Shown here: one piece after another, positions 1 through 10,600 of the stretch
Numbering within the stretch: the first letter of the stretch is position 1
Layout: the number at the start of each line of letters is the position of its first letter
NCBI GenBank assembly: GCA_027604685.1
Contig: JADHYX010000151.1
Location: 1 to 49,206, forward strand
Source: Lobulomyces angularis
Taxonomy: Eukaryota > Chytridiomycota > Chytridiomycetes > Lobulomycetales > Lobulomycetaceae
Length of the DNA stretch: 49,206 nucleotides
Reading direction: 5' to 3'
Notes under the pieces: model-generated
Told to the model about the DNA's origin: nothing
Database searches by the model: none
Seen by the model: the letters and a program-made list of their open reading frames with translations, nothing else
Translations under genes and position numbers: made by a program

Positions 1-22
1 TAAGGTTAAATTAACAATTTAG

Positions 23-349
23 ACCACCGCCGACGCCAGCTGATCCTACAGAACCTCCAGATCCGCCAAATGTTGCTAATTCTTCAGGTGCAGTATTTGT
101 CCCAATGACATAGAGACAGAAGAAAATTCAATACCTGTAAGTATATTTTTTAAAATATTGAATTCTATATTTGTGTAACAGAATTGGGTACACAAACCAA
201 AAAAAAAATAAACTGTGGTGTTAAATGAAAATTTAGTGTAAAACTTAATTTTAAGAGTTTTATATTTTTCGTGTTTAGTCGAGAGAAATAAGTCCCATAC
301 CTCATTATCAACTGTTTTTAAGAAACTTCAACAATCCACGCGAGAATAA
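23..349 (+). CDS. 3' end of an upstream gene (Pro-rich C-terminus)
   Basis: Last two exons of a gene that begins before the window. Exon 23-87 follows a TTTAG acceptor and reads a proline-rich, locally GC-rich stretch (PPPTPADPTEPPDPPNV). A GTGCAG donor at 88 and a TTTAG acceptor ending at 278 join it in phase to exon 279-349, which reads VERNKSHTSLSTVFKKLQQS and ends TRE-stop (TAA 347-349). The tail looks like a charged amphipathic helix. If position 88 is not a donor, the first exon would instead stop at TAG 109-111. The donor is not a strong consensus, but the phase match and the protein-like second exon favour splicing. Family not recognised. Confidence 0.45.
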
Positions 350-454
350 TTAACAATTCAGCCTTTTAATAGACAATAATTTTTATAGTGATTGGATGAA
401 AAAATTATATTTGAAATTTAAAAAAAATAAGAAAAGACTTTAATATACAGTTCG

Positions 455-3055
455 ATGGTATAGTCTTTTTATTAACAATTTTAAGAATTATTTAATGTAA
501 TGATAAATTTTTCATAAAGACTGAACTTTACAAAGAAGGAAAAGACACTGTTGAGGCAGTGTTAAATTTTTGGGAAAAAAATTATTTTGACCAGCTAACA
601 AATAAATCTACAAATTCATATGAAAACCTGAAATACGATCCAGAAAATAGCCTATCTAATCTTCCCCCACTACCGCCAATTAAACACAAAGAAAATGAAG
701 AATCTGGAGATCCCATTTGGAAATACCACACTAAATGCATTCCCACAGAAAATCCAAAAGTTGCCAAGTTTTGGTCGTAAGTTTAAAATAAATTTGAGAT
801 GCGTTTGTTGATATTACTTAAGGTGTTTTTCGCGACCTTCTAAAACAAAACCACTACCAAGGGGGACAGGAGGTGTGTTTTTTACTTTTAATGAGGACGG
901 AGTATTAGAATATCAATTCGAGCATCATCGATTAGTGCACACATTAAAATTGCCACCTATAAATTCTGTTTCAACTACAAGATTTGAAAGTGAATTAGGA
1001 AAATGCCTACCACCACCACCAGAAATTCATGAAAAAAAAATAAACGAAGATAAAACAAAAATAAATAATGAAAAGATAACAAATATCAGCTTGGATGATG
1101 GAGACCTAGATAAAATTGAGTTGAGTAAAATAAAAAATAGCAATATTACAAGCTCTAGTTTGGGAGCCCCGTCAAAGGTATCTTATACGATCATTTATTA
1201 TTTAAAACACCGAAATAAATAGAGAATACCAGAATTAATTGAAAGTAAAATTAAAGTTAGCGACTTAATATTTAATGGGATGTTGTTAGCGGAGAGGAAT
1301 TCTGGTGGTGCCAATGTTAGAGGCAGTTCAATCGAAAATTGTCGTAATTCTGAATATATGCAAAATGGAAATACAACTGTAAACTTGGATGATTTAGATG
1401 ATATACTACCAGCAGATTACTATAGCTCAGAGGAATTAATGTCCAGAGTTCAACTAGAAAAATTTTTTGCTAAAGAGGAACTTCTATCGCCATTTGGAAT
1501 AAGTCATAATAACGCTGAGTGTCATTTGAATTTTTTGACTTCTGAGGAAGGTGTAAAATTGAAAAATAGCCGCTGTATTGAAGATGTATTAAAAGACTAC
1601 AATAACATAATATTACCAGAATCGCAAAATAGCGCATTAAAAGTGCAAGAAAATGAAACGTGGAAAGAAGATGTAATCGTAACAAAAATACAGGAAGGGG
1701 ATTTGGCTGCAAATATGGAAGAGAATGATAATATGGATAAACAATCATCAGCACCACCATCTGAGGATATGGAAAAGGCATCAAGTGATGATGCGAACAA
1801 TGGAGATAATGCTGAAGTCGCTACTACCCAGCTAGAAATTGTTAATTCTGAATTATCAGCAATAATGGAGAACGCAAATGATTTCCCTGAAGATAAAAAA
1901 ACAACTGATGTAATGCTGGAGTATGATTATAAAAGTAATTCAATGTATGAAATCGAAAATGATCCAGGTTTTTTCTCACACACACCAAGAGATTTATTGT
2001 CTAGACAACACTCTGAGCAAAAAATTTACGAAGAACTGAATAATTTTGCTGCTACCTCATCAAATTCACTTATTAACGAGAAGACAATTTCTAGAGTTAA
2101 CAGTGCGCCAAGATCATCATTGAAGGGATCAAGACCAGCATCTGTGAATTCCTTAAATGGTAGCCAAAGATCAGTATCTTTTTATAATAATTCATTAGAG
2201 AAAGAATCCAATGAAGTCAACTCAGCAGCAAGAATTTCAGATTGTGAACCTAATGCAGTTACCCATACATTGGAAGACGCCTCCAATATTCACGTGGGAG
2301 AAGACGAAACTGAAACAATTACCAGTGCTGATCATAATAGTCAAGTAGAAATTAACATTTCAAATAGTAAGGATGATGTTGCTGCTGTTTTAAATGCTCA
2401 GTTTTCATCACAAACCTCTTTACATGCCACTCAATTTCTAGGCGCTGTAGGTGAAACCGAAGTCTCTCTTATTGCTGAGGCGGAACTGGTTGGAGAAGTA
2501 GAACACAGTGAAGTACCTGGTAAGGTAATGTCAAGTTCTACGCATTCATTCGCTGCACTTTCCTCAGACACCCCTCTTGAAAAAGAGGAGGATCCATCGA
2601 CTTCTAGTGCAACTCCAAACCGCCACTCCATATTGCAATTAACTGACGATTCAACTGAGAGTAATATTGCTGAAGTCACAAGTAACCAGCAAGATCTGAA
2701 AGAAACATCATATTCTTCCTCTGATATTAAAGAACATTCGCAAGTTATAAGTAATAATCATGCCGAGGAAAAAAAAGAATCACTATCTGAATTTAATGAT
2801 AATGCTAATAACGATCAAACCGTAAAAGAGGTAGAAGCAGAACTTTCGCCTTCATCAAGACCTTCATCATCGCCAAAATCTTTAAAGGATTGTGCTGCTT
2901 TTGACAATTATAGTTCAAGTGAAAATGGTGAAGAAATTGCTTACTCTAAGATTTCTTCAGCTAAAAAATCTGTGGCTTTCTCGATTGAAGACCAATTACA
3001 ACAGGAAGTTGTGGAGCTATGCAGTAAAAACGGCTCTAGATGCACATCAGCATGA
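455..3055 (+). CDS. Unknown 815-aa acidic, Ser-rich protein; start codon alone in exon 1
   Basis: Proposed exons 455-457, 520-776, 823-1177 and 1223-3055 sum to 816 codons with every phase matching. Exon 2 has no in-frame Met. The only upstream ATG that fits is at 455, directly followed by a GTATAG donor, so the first coding exon would be the start codon alone, giving MTELYKEGKDTVEAVLNFWE. The N-terminal 200 residues look folded (GGVFFTFNEDGVLEYQFEHH, then LVHTLKLPPI). Residues about 230-330 contain DDILPADYYSSEELMSRVQL. The rest is acidic, Ser-rich and probably disordered, with clusters such as SRPSSSPKSL. No signal peptide or membrane segment. Family not recognised. The body is well supported by its long open exon; the first exon is inference. 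Confidence 0.7.
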
Positions 3056-3486
3056 AAATAGCATACATTTATTCAACAAAAAATAACTCATTATAAATTT
3101 TTAGTGTCTAAGTTTGGATTCTGTAATTTATATTTTCAGAACCAAAATTGATAGTTTTAATAATTTAAGTTTTGATTAAAATACAGTATTTAATGTGAAA
3201 AAAAGTTTAGTTTTATTATTTAAAAGCTCGTTTATAACCTTCAAACAGATATTTTAAAGCAAACACATGACTTTTAAATAGAGGGTATCGAAATGTTTAA
3301 TGAAATGCCATTGCTTGATAAACTTAAAATTTACACTTAATTAAGTCTTATAAATTATATTATGTGATATTACTCCTTGTGTCTTTTAGTATTTGGTTAG
3401 ACTTAACAATATTTGCTATGAAAAGAAATAAATTAAAAGTAATTTTCATTCATTATTTTAATCTGTTTAAAATTATTGAAATTTCA
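3056..3486. other. Intergenic spacer, convergent gene ends
   Basis: AT-rich sequence between two genes that end towards each other. Short AATAAA-like strings are present on both strands, as expected for 3' ends, but none is distinctive. No coding signal, RNA gene or repeat seen. Confidence 0.5.
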
Positions 3487-5279
3487 CTATAAAAAAGTAA
3501 CTTGAAATAAGTAAGAAAATAATAAAATGTACAAATTGAAAGTACATTCAAATGAATTTCCGTTAGAAATTTTTGTCGGAGTTGTGGATTCTGTCACCGT
3601 AGTTGCAGCAAGATTGTTTACCCCAACTGTTATTGTGAAGTTATGATTTCCAAGCACTGGGTCATTTGTATCCACCAAATTACTGTTTTCTAAAGTTGCG
3701 TTTTTTACCTAGAAAAAATAAAAAATATCAGATTGCTATTTTTTTTTGGAAATTTTGTACACTTATTGCAAAACCAATTCTATAATTTTTTTTATCAAAT
3801 ACGGTGTAAAATGCTCTAAATAATGCATTTCCCATTAATAGCCCGGTTTCTCCCTACAAAATGATTAAAAATTTTTAAGTAATTTGTAAGTATCGTACTT
3901 CATTTCCAAAGAATACAGATACACACGGGCCATTTTGATGAAAAAGTAAGATGTATTCCTCTGGGTTGAGAGATAAAACTTCACCACCTATATTTAATTT
4001 TATTGTTGGTAGTTTTTTTAAGTTTGCACAATCAACTTGATAAGCGGTAGTTGTGTCTGTAGTAAAATTTTGAAAAAGTGTACCACCAAGTCTTTTGTTT
4101 AAAGTTTCCTGAAAAAATTTCATTAAATATTTGGATAATGAAATTTTTATTTACAGCTAATTGTAAACTCAAGTAACTGACACTTGTACCAGTATCAAAT
4201 ATAACAGTTTTTAGCTTTGGTACTTCAATAGATGAAACTATACCAGAACTCGTGACAATGGAGATTCCTAAAAGGAAATTAAATAAACTTCCATTTAAAT
4301 TTTTTTTTTTGTATTTCGTACCGTCAAAATATGCAGTCCAGTGATATCTATTTGGGTCAGTGTATATCCAAGTGAAGTCACCAATGAATTTTGTTTCATC
4401 TTTGAAGATGAATGAAGATAATGAAGTATACAAAAAATTTCGTTACCTACTCCACCAAAAATTATTTCTCCATTCATGTTATCTCCACTTAGCCAGTAGG
4501 AAAACAGAAAACTATTTAAAGTCGGCTTTACATAATCCATAAATAGATGGCTGGGATTATTATAGAGAGCCTGAAATAAAGAATTCAGATAAAAAAAAAT
4601 AATATATAATTACCATTCCTACAATTCCATCCAAAAAATTATCATCTGATAAGCTAATTGCTTCAATGAACGTAAAATTTTTGGTCCTCATGTCGCCAAA
4701 TCCAACAATGTCTGTTGCTTTACTGCCACTAATACTGCTCCTATATGACATTGTTCAAAAAAAATATGTGTGGATTGATTGTTTTCTACCCATCTCCATA
4801 AACTATTTGCACGGAATCTCCTAAATCTTTATAACTTGAACTCTTCAATCCATTAAACTTTGCAGAAGATGAATTGCATTGAGTAGAATCTTTGCATTTA
4901 GAGCTCTTTATCCACTTATAGATATAAAATTATATTATAATCAATTTAATTCCCTTATTAGGCTTACAAAGTAAAATGAACCAGTATCAAACATTACAGT
5001 GAAATTTTGGGATGGATTTCCTGTATTAGATATTAAATTCAAAAAAATGGATCTAATAATACCAATTTGAATCTCCCCAAGAAACGCAAATAAGTGAACT
5101 TTATTGCTGGAAAAAATCATATTTTGTAAAATAGATCTTTTTTCCATTGTATTGCATGGTTCGTTTAAAAGCTCTTGATGGAGTGGAGAAAGGTGCCTTT
5201 TTAGTTTTATTTTGTGTGAAACAATAACATTTAAAAGTATAATGCAATAAATTAAATTTCTCATATTTTGCTGTATCAT
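3487..5279 (-). CDS. Secreted pepsin-like aspartic protease (family A1), probable GPI anchor
   Basis: Nine exons (minus): 4968-5279, 4790-4914, 4614-4740, 4447-4570, 4322-4399, 4155-4267, 3899-4108, 3761-3853, 3487-3708; all phases match, 467 aa. N-terminal hydrophobic signal (MRNLIYCIILLNVIVS; Met6 is an alternative start), short basic pro-region, then both catalytic Asp motifs: VMFDTGS near residue 97 and VIFDTGTS near residue 285. Other family landmarks are the flap YGDGSSISG, GIVGM, GEIIFGGVD and GNALFRAFYTVFD. The last exon adds a Thr-rich linker and a hydrophobic C-terminal tail (NLYILLFSYLFQVTFL), the pattern of a GPI-attachment signal, so a yapsin-like surface protease is likely. The pro-segment seems short. 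Function in cell-wall or extracellular proteolysis is inferred from the family. Confidence 0.92.
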
Positions 5280-5413
5280 AAAAAATATCAGGTAAGTTTT
5301 AACAAATCGTAATTTTTTTTTTGATTGGTAAATTTTTTTTTTTTTTATATCATAATATCATGTAAATCTATTTAAACCATAAATCTATATAATCTAACTA
5401 TTAAGAATAAATT

Positions 5414-6641
5414 TTAAGTTGAATATCCATCGGAGTTGCTGCTGTCAACCTTAACAAATTGGAATACATTTTTGGGCTTAAGCACATAACTATAACAGAA
5501 AACCAATATTAAATTAAGTTCATTTAAAATTAAAATTAAATTGTTTTACCAGAGATAAATAAATCCTACTATATGGTAAATTTGATCTACTATGATGTAT
5601 TTTGAATAATAAGCTAACTGCATAAAGTTTGCACATCCTTCGAAAAAGATAATAATTCCATAATAAAAAATGATTTTCTGACACATTAATATCGTCCCTA
5701 AAACCAAAAACTAAGTTCATTCAAAAAACAATTTAATTTTACATAATTTAGCTTCATAAGGACCGACTAAATCCCACCTTTTATCGTCCATACTGTAAAT
5801 TTTTACTTTATTTTTACTTGAAACTTTCGGTTTTTTTAGCTTCAAACCTTCAAATGTACAGTTGTTGAGGTTATAAAAAAATTTTAATTCCCCATCATTA
5901 ATGATTGGCATTAATAAATGTGCTTGATTTGTATTATCTTCATTTCCATTTAAGTGCACCATCGTAGAGTGAGTATTGTTTGAAATTTCTGGGAAGAAGA
6001 TGGTTTGAAGGTTTTGACTAATGCTCAGTTTTATCTTTATATAATTGATATATCTGCTTAAAATAAACATCGTGTCCCGAATGGTATAAATTATAAATAT
6101 ATGGTTAGCTAGCATGATCACAAACAAAGGGAGCTTTAAAAATTAAAAAATAAAGAAAGTCATATTTTAATTCTTACAACGGTAGTTCCATATGAGAATT
6201 TGGTAAACATCGAAATTGTTTTAAATGACCCTGCCAAGAATGCAGATATCGTAATTGTCCTGAATTCGGATGGGGATAAGTTATTACGGCAAATACAGTA
6301 ACCAAAAGATATAAAACACAAAATCAAGTAAAAAGTAAAAAATTCCAGACCAAAAATGACATTAGAAGTATACCGTATATATCTATTCAAATTGTCTAAG
6401 TTAAAAATTTAATAAAAAGGCAATGAAATATAAGCAACTTACAATATTCAGGAGTAAAAAAATAAATAGAATTAATTAATTCGTTAGTGGCCTTAATGAA
6501 GGGAAAAGGTATCAACATCGAATTTAAGTTTATTTTGAATTCATTTCTATAATTTTTCAAAAGCCAAATGGACCCAATGTTAAGCCATATCAATGATATA
6601 ATTAAATTAGCAATATTTAAGTTAATGATATTTATTATCAT
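5414..6641 (-). CDS. Multi-pass membrane protein, possibly Lung-7-TM/GOST-like
   Basis: Five exons (minus): 6443-6641, 6178-6395, 5743-6133, 5550-5697, 5414-5489; phases match, 343 aa. Hydrophobic segments near residues 5-30, 80-105, 140-165, 280-300 and 315-330, with a soluble loop of about 110 residues between the last groups. The segment LSRYINYIKIKLSISQNL after a membrane helix, and a final helix followed by YVLKPKNVFQF, resemble the layout of the Lung seven-transmembrane/GOST family, but this is a weak impression and the usual lumenal N-domain is missing. An in-frame reading continues upstream of the ATG to a TTTTAG at 6679-6684, so another 5' exon is possible. Gene structure is well supported; family is not. 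Confidence 0.65.
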
Positions 6642-7145
6642 TATTTTTATTTTTAAACTCAGCCAAAAGTTTGCCTAAAATTTATCAGCCATGTTCAAAA
6701 AAATAGATAAAACTGAAGTTTCTTTTTTAATATAAGGAAATTTTTTCTAATGAACTTTCTATGAATAAAAAAGATAATTTTTTGAGTAATCCAAATAAGA
6801 AAAAGTTTAAATGATTTTGTAAACTATTCTGCAATTTTAATAATAATGTTATTTTTAAAAGAATATAATACAAATAAATACATTGAATTTATGTACTAAA
6901 AACCTATTGAAACTAATGATGGAAATAATGGCTTAGCATTGTTGTATTACTGGTAATGTAAATTGCATAATGCAGATAAGACAAAATAATAAATTTTTAA
7001 CCATGACGGAAGTCAATTACTACATTAATCACTTAATTCATCAATTTATCGTAGTTTGGTTGTAACTCTATCATTACTTATTTAATACAGAAAATTTTTT
7101 TTTTGCAAAAAAAATTAAAAAATTTGAATCCATATTCATATAATT
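6642..7145. other. Intergenic, divergent promoters
   Basis: About 500 bp between divergently oriented genes; A/T runs, stop codons in all frames, no coding or structured RNA signal recognised. Confidence 0.5.
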
Positions 7146-7401
7146 ATGAGGATTATGTTGATGTTAATACTTTGTATGATATGCGCTTCGTTGGCATTGA
7201 ACAATAATGAACATGCTGCGGATATGAATAGTCATTCTACATCAACTAAAGTGATTCAAAATCAAATTCAAACGTCCAACAAAGTCCTTCAGTATATTGC
7301 TTTTCAGGTAATGGTAAATGTATATTTTAAATTTAATTTTTTGCTAAGTTGGCGAACTTGATATTTCTGTTTAGTGGTGGCATTTTGGTTTTTTGGAATG
7401 A
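7146..7401 (+). CDS. Very small secreted peptide (62 aa)
   Basis: Two exons, 7146-7307 and 7375-7401, joined in phase 0 across a 67-nt GTAATG...TTTAG intron. The protein starts with a clear signal peptide (MRIMLMLILCMICASLAL), leaving a mature peptide of about 44 residues. This is polar (NNNEHAADMNSHSTSTK), has a Gln-rich middle, and ends IAFQWWHFGFLE with an aromatic cluster. No Cys in the mature part, so not a disulfide-rich peptide. Could be a truncated remnant of a larger secreted protein. Function unknown. Confidence 0.5.
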
Positions 7402-7678
7402 AAACAAAGTTAAATTTGAAAGCACTAATTTTTATTTTCCTGTCTAAATTCATTAAAAAACTTGATCAAATATTTGTAAATCTCATTATTTTAAAGAAAC
7501 AACCTCATAATAGTATTCCTTTATCTAAAATTTGAAGCAGAATGTTAATAAAAATTTTTATTTAATGAGAATGTAACTTCTTGAAAAATAAATAAATTAT
7601 TGGATGTAATTTTTTTAATGTATGGTAATATTTTATTTTCCAACTCTTAAGTATTACAATCTATATTCTATCTGAATT

Positions 7679-10600
7679 TCACAAAAAGTTAATCTTAACT
7701 TCATCTCCTCCTGTTAAAGTGGCAACTAATATAAATCTGGGTTCAAATTGCTACAGTGTATAGTATTGTTTACCTGAGTTCGTTAATTCTTTTTTGCCAT
7801 TCTCAATCAATATTATCAATTTTTGATTCATTTCATCAATTTTACTTCCTTGACAAGTTTTCTCCACCTATGTTAATCGTCGTTAGTACTGTAGATAAAA
7901 TAAAAATTTAGACTCATTACCTTAATACAATCAGCACTTTTCGCAATTTCAGCTAATTCATCATTTACAAAAGTGTCCAAAGAAGTAGTTGAAAACTGTG
8001 TGGATAGATCAACCTGACCATTTTTTTTCTCACAGCAATTTTCATTATTCAAGATACAATTCCCTTCTTGATAATATATATTAATATAAGTGGTTTCAAA
8101 ATTTTCTTAATTTTTCTATAAAAAAACTCAACAAGTTACCTTGATCTGCATCTATTAATACATTCACTGAAAATGGATCACACACAATATCCTCTAACAG
8201 CTTTAAACGAGGAGAATAGTGAATGGAAGAATCTACCTTAGTTGAAGTGGATATACTACAGCAGCTTAAAACTTTCGTACCACCTGGTATCTTACAGTCA
8301 GTTTCTGTAGCTTCTGCGTTTTTAATCTGGTTTTTATGCTCAAATAATGCTGAGACTAATTTAGGTGCATCTTGGGTTCCTAAATCCTTCACCGTTTTTG
8401 CAATACTTAAACTCCCAATAACCCTGTCACCTTCGTCAACTTCCTTAATAGAAAGCAGAGACTGATTTCTTTTTACTTTCCCCAGGAAAAAATCTACATA
8501 TTTTTTTTGGTTTATTACATTTTCATTGTACAATACCCGAAGGACGTGGTTCGTAATTTTTGAAGTCCTGAGCTTTTCTTTGCATTGTAGGTGATGCGAG
8601 CTTTGTCTTTTTTACCTTGAATGCGTCAATTAATTTTGAAAATATTTCGACCGCATTGTCGTATTCTATTTTATCTAAGAATATTGGATGTAAGTAAAAG
8701 TTAACGAGACGTTTAATTTCCATTTTCTCATTTTTTAGCATACTAAGAATAAAAATTAAATTACAATTGAGCTCTAAAATACTTCGCGAAATGCTGAACA
8801 ATGACGCAAAATCTTCTTCTGTGTTTTAACTGCATTTTATTTGTGCAGTTTCTCATACTCGATTTTATTTCTTCCTCGGAATTAAACTCTTTATTATTTA
8901 CTAAAAAATTTTGAAATGATTCGTATGTTAGTGAGATAAAAAAAGGTAAATAATAAAACCAATCCATGCAAATCTAGTACAGTCTGCATCATTCAATATC
9001 TTTCCACTTAGCGAGAATTTTGTTATTAAAACTTTGAGTAAAACAAGTTTTTGATAACAGTTTAATCTCTCTACAATGTAAAAAAACTTGTTCTGAGTTC
9101 GAAAACCACATTGATACTGTCTAATGCTGATTTCAGCAGCTAATTTTTCTTCATCGTCAAAAATTGATAACTCTTCATATATTGATGGACCTAAGTTAAA
9201 TTTAAAAGTCAGTATCTTTTATTTAAATTTATTAATGAAAGTACCAGCCAGTTCGATGCTTGAAAACAGAAAAGAAAGCAGATCCAATTCTTCTTCCATT
9301 TCGCACATTGCTTCTATTGCCTCTTCAACATTACAAAACTTTTCTATTGAATCCACCAATCGATATTGAAGGGGATCAGTAGTATTTCTAAAGTTAACTC
9401 CAGACTGGTAACGTTGCCTTCCAAGAACCTTTCTACGATTGTCAGAATCGATATTGGAATATCCAGATTGATGCGGAGACTTTTGATTTCCAGTAGCAAG
9501 TGCGTCTAAAAAAGCAAGGTCGTTGATAACCACCCAAAAATAACAATAATACCTGGAACCGCAACGCAAAATTCCTCACTTACAATTGCTTCTACTAAAA
9601 TGTCAGCGGAAATACTGGAGGTGGAATTTACTCTCGAAATTCTACTTATTGAGGCAAATGACTGCTCCCTGGTTAATTTCTTTTCTTCAGTAACTTTTCT
9701 TGATCTTCCTGAAACAAAATTTTTTATAGCCGCCAGCACAGACGAATTAGATTTAACGGAAATATTAGTTACTGAACTATCTTTGTTAGCTTTAAGGGCT
9801 GTTTCGGAATCTTCAAACTTTTTGTAGATTGGTTGAACTTTTTGAGGCTGATAAAATTTAGAGCAAAAAAAATTGACATCACATTCCTGTCTTGTTTGAA
9901 ATTCAGGTAGCAAATACTGTGGTACCAACGTATCAATTTGCTTCAAGCATCTAGAAACTAATTACTCTTTGTAAATATCGATATTTACTTAATAATATCA
10001 AGAACTTACTGTTATGATAGCAAACAGATGGAAACTGTGTTTCATCATACCAATGCTGCGTTGAAATGTAAAATCGCGACATATCCATCTTGGATTGAAT
10101 GGAAAGTCTAAACTTCCCTTCGGTACTCTGACAGATCCATCCAACAAAACCTAAAAGGGAAAATATTATTCCAATGTTAACGTAAAAAGATAGTACTGTA
10201 AGTGAGATTGAACTCCCCGTTTTCTGCAACAATTTTCTGTTTTATAGAGTTGATTTCTAACTCAGCTTCTATAGGATTTGTAGAATTTATAAATATCAGT
10301 AAAAATTTACTTCTCTTGTTATTGAAATTTATTCTTGTATTCTTAAAAGAATAATACAAACTCTGTTGTTTATTAAAATCATAGATTTTTAAAGAATCGT
10401 TACTTTCATCTTAAAAAACAGTTTAAAAATAATTTAATTTTTATTCCATTACATACCCTTTAAGTACTCAAAGCGTTTAATGGCAACTTTGATTTTCTCA
10501 ATGAATTCAATAAAATTGTCAATATCGCTACTACTATCATTTCGACACTTTGGTAAAAAAAAATCGTACCTTTCACAATTTTTTGGAAGGTAGTCATTTC

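Noticed and set aside
137..142. Strong GTAAGT donor after ATACCT
   Set aside because: The frame leading into it contains stops, while the frame that is open upstream ends at TAG 109 unless spliced at 88. Treated as a chance donor.
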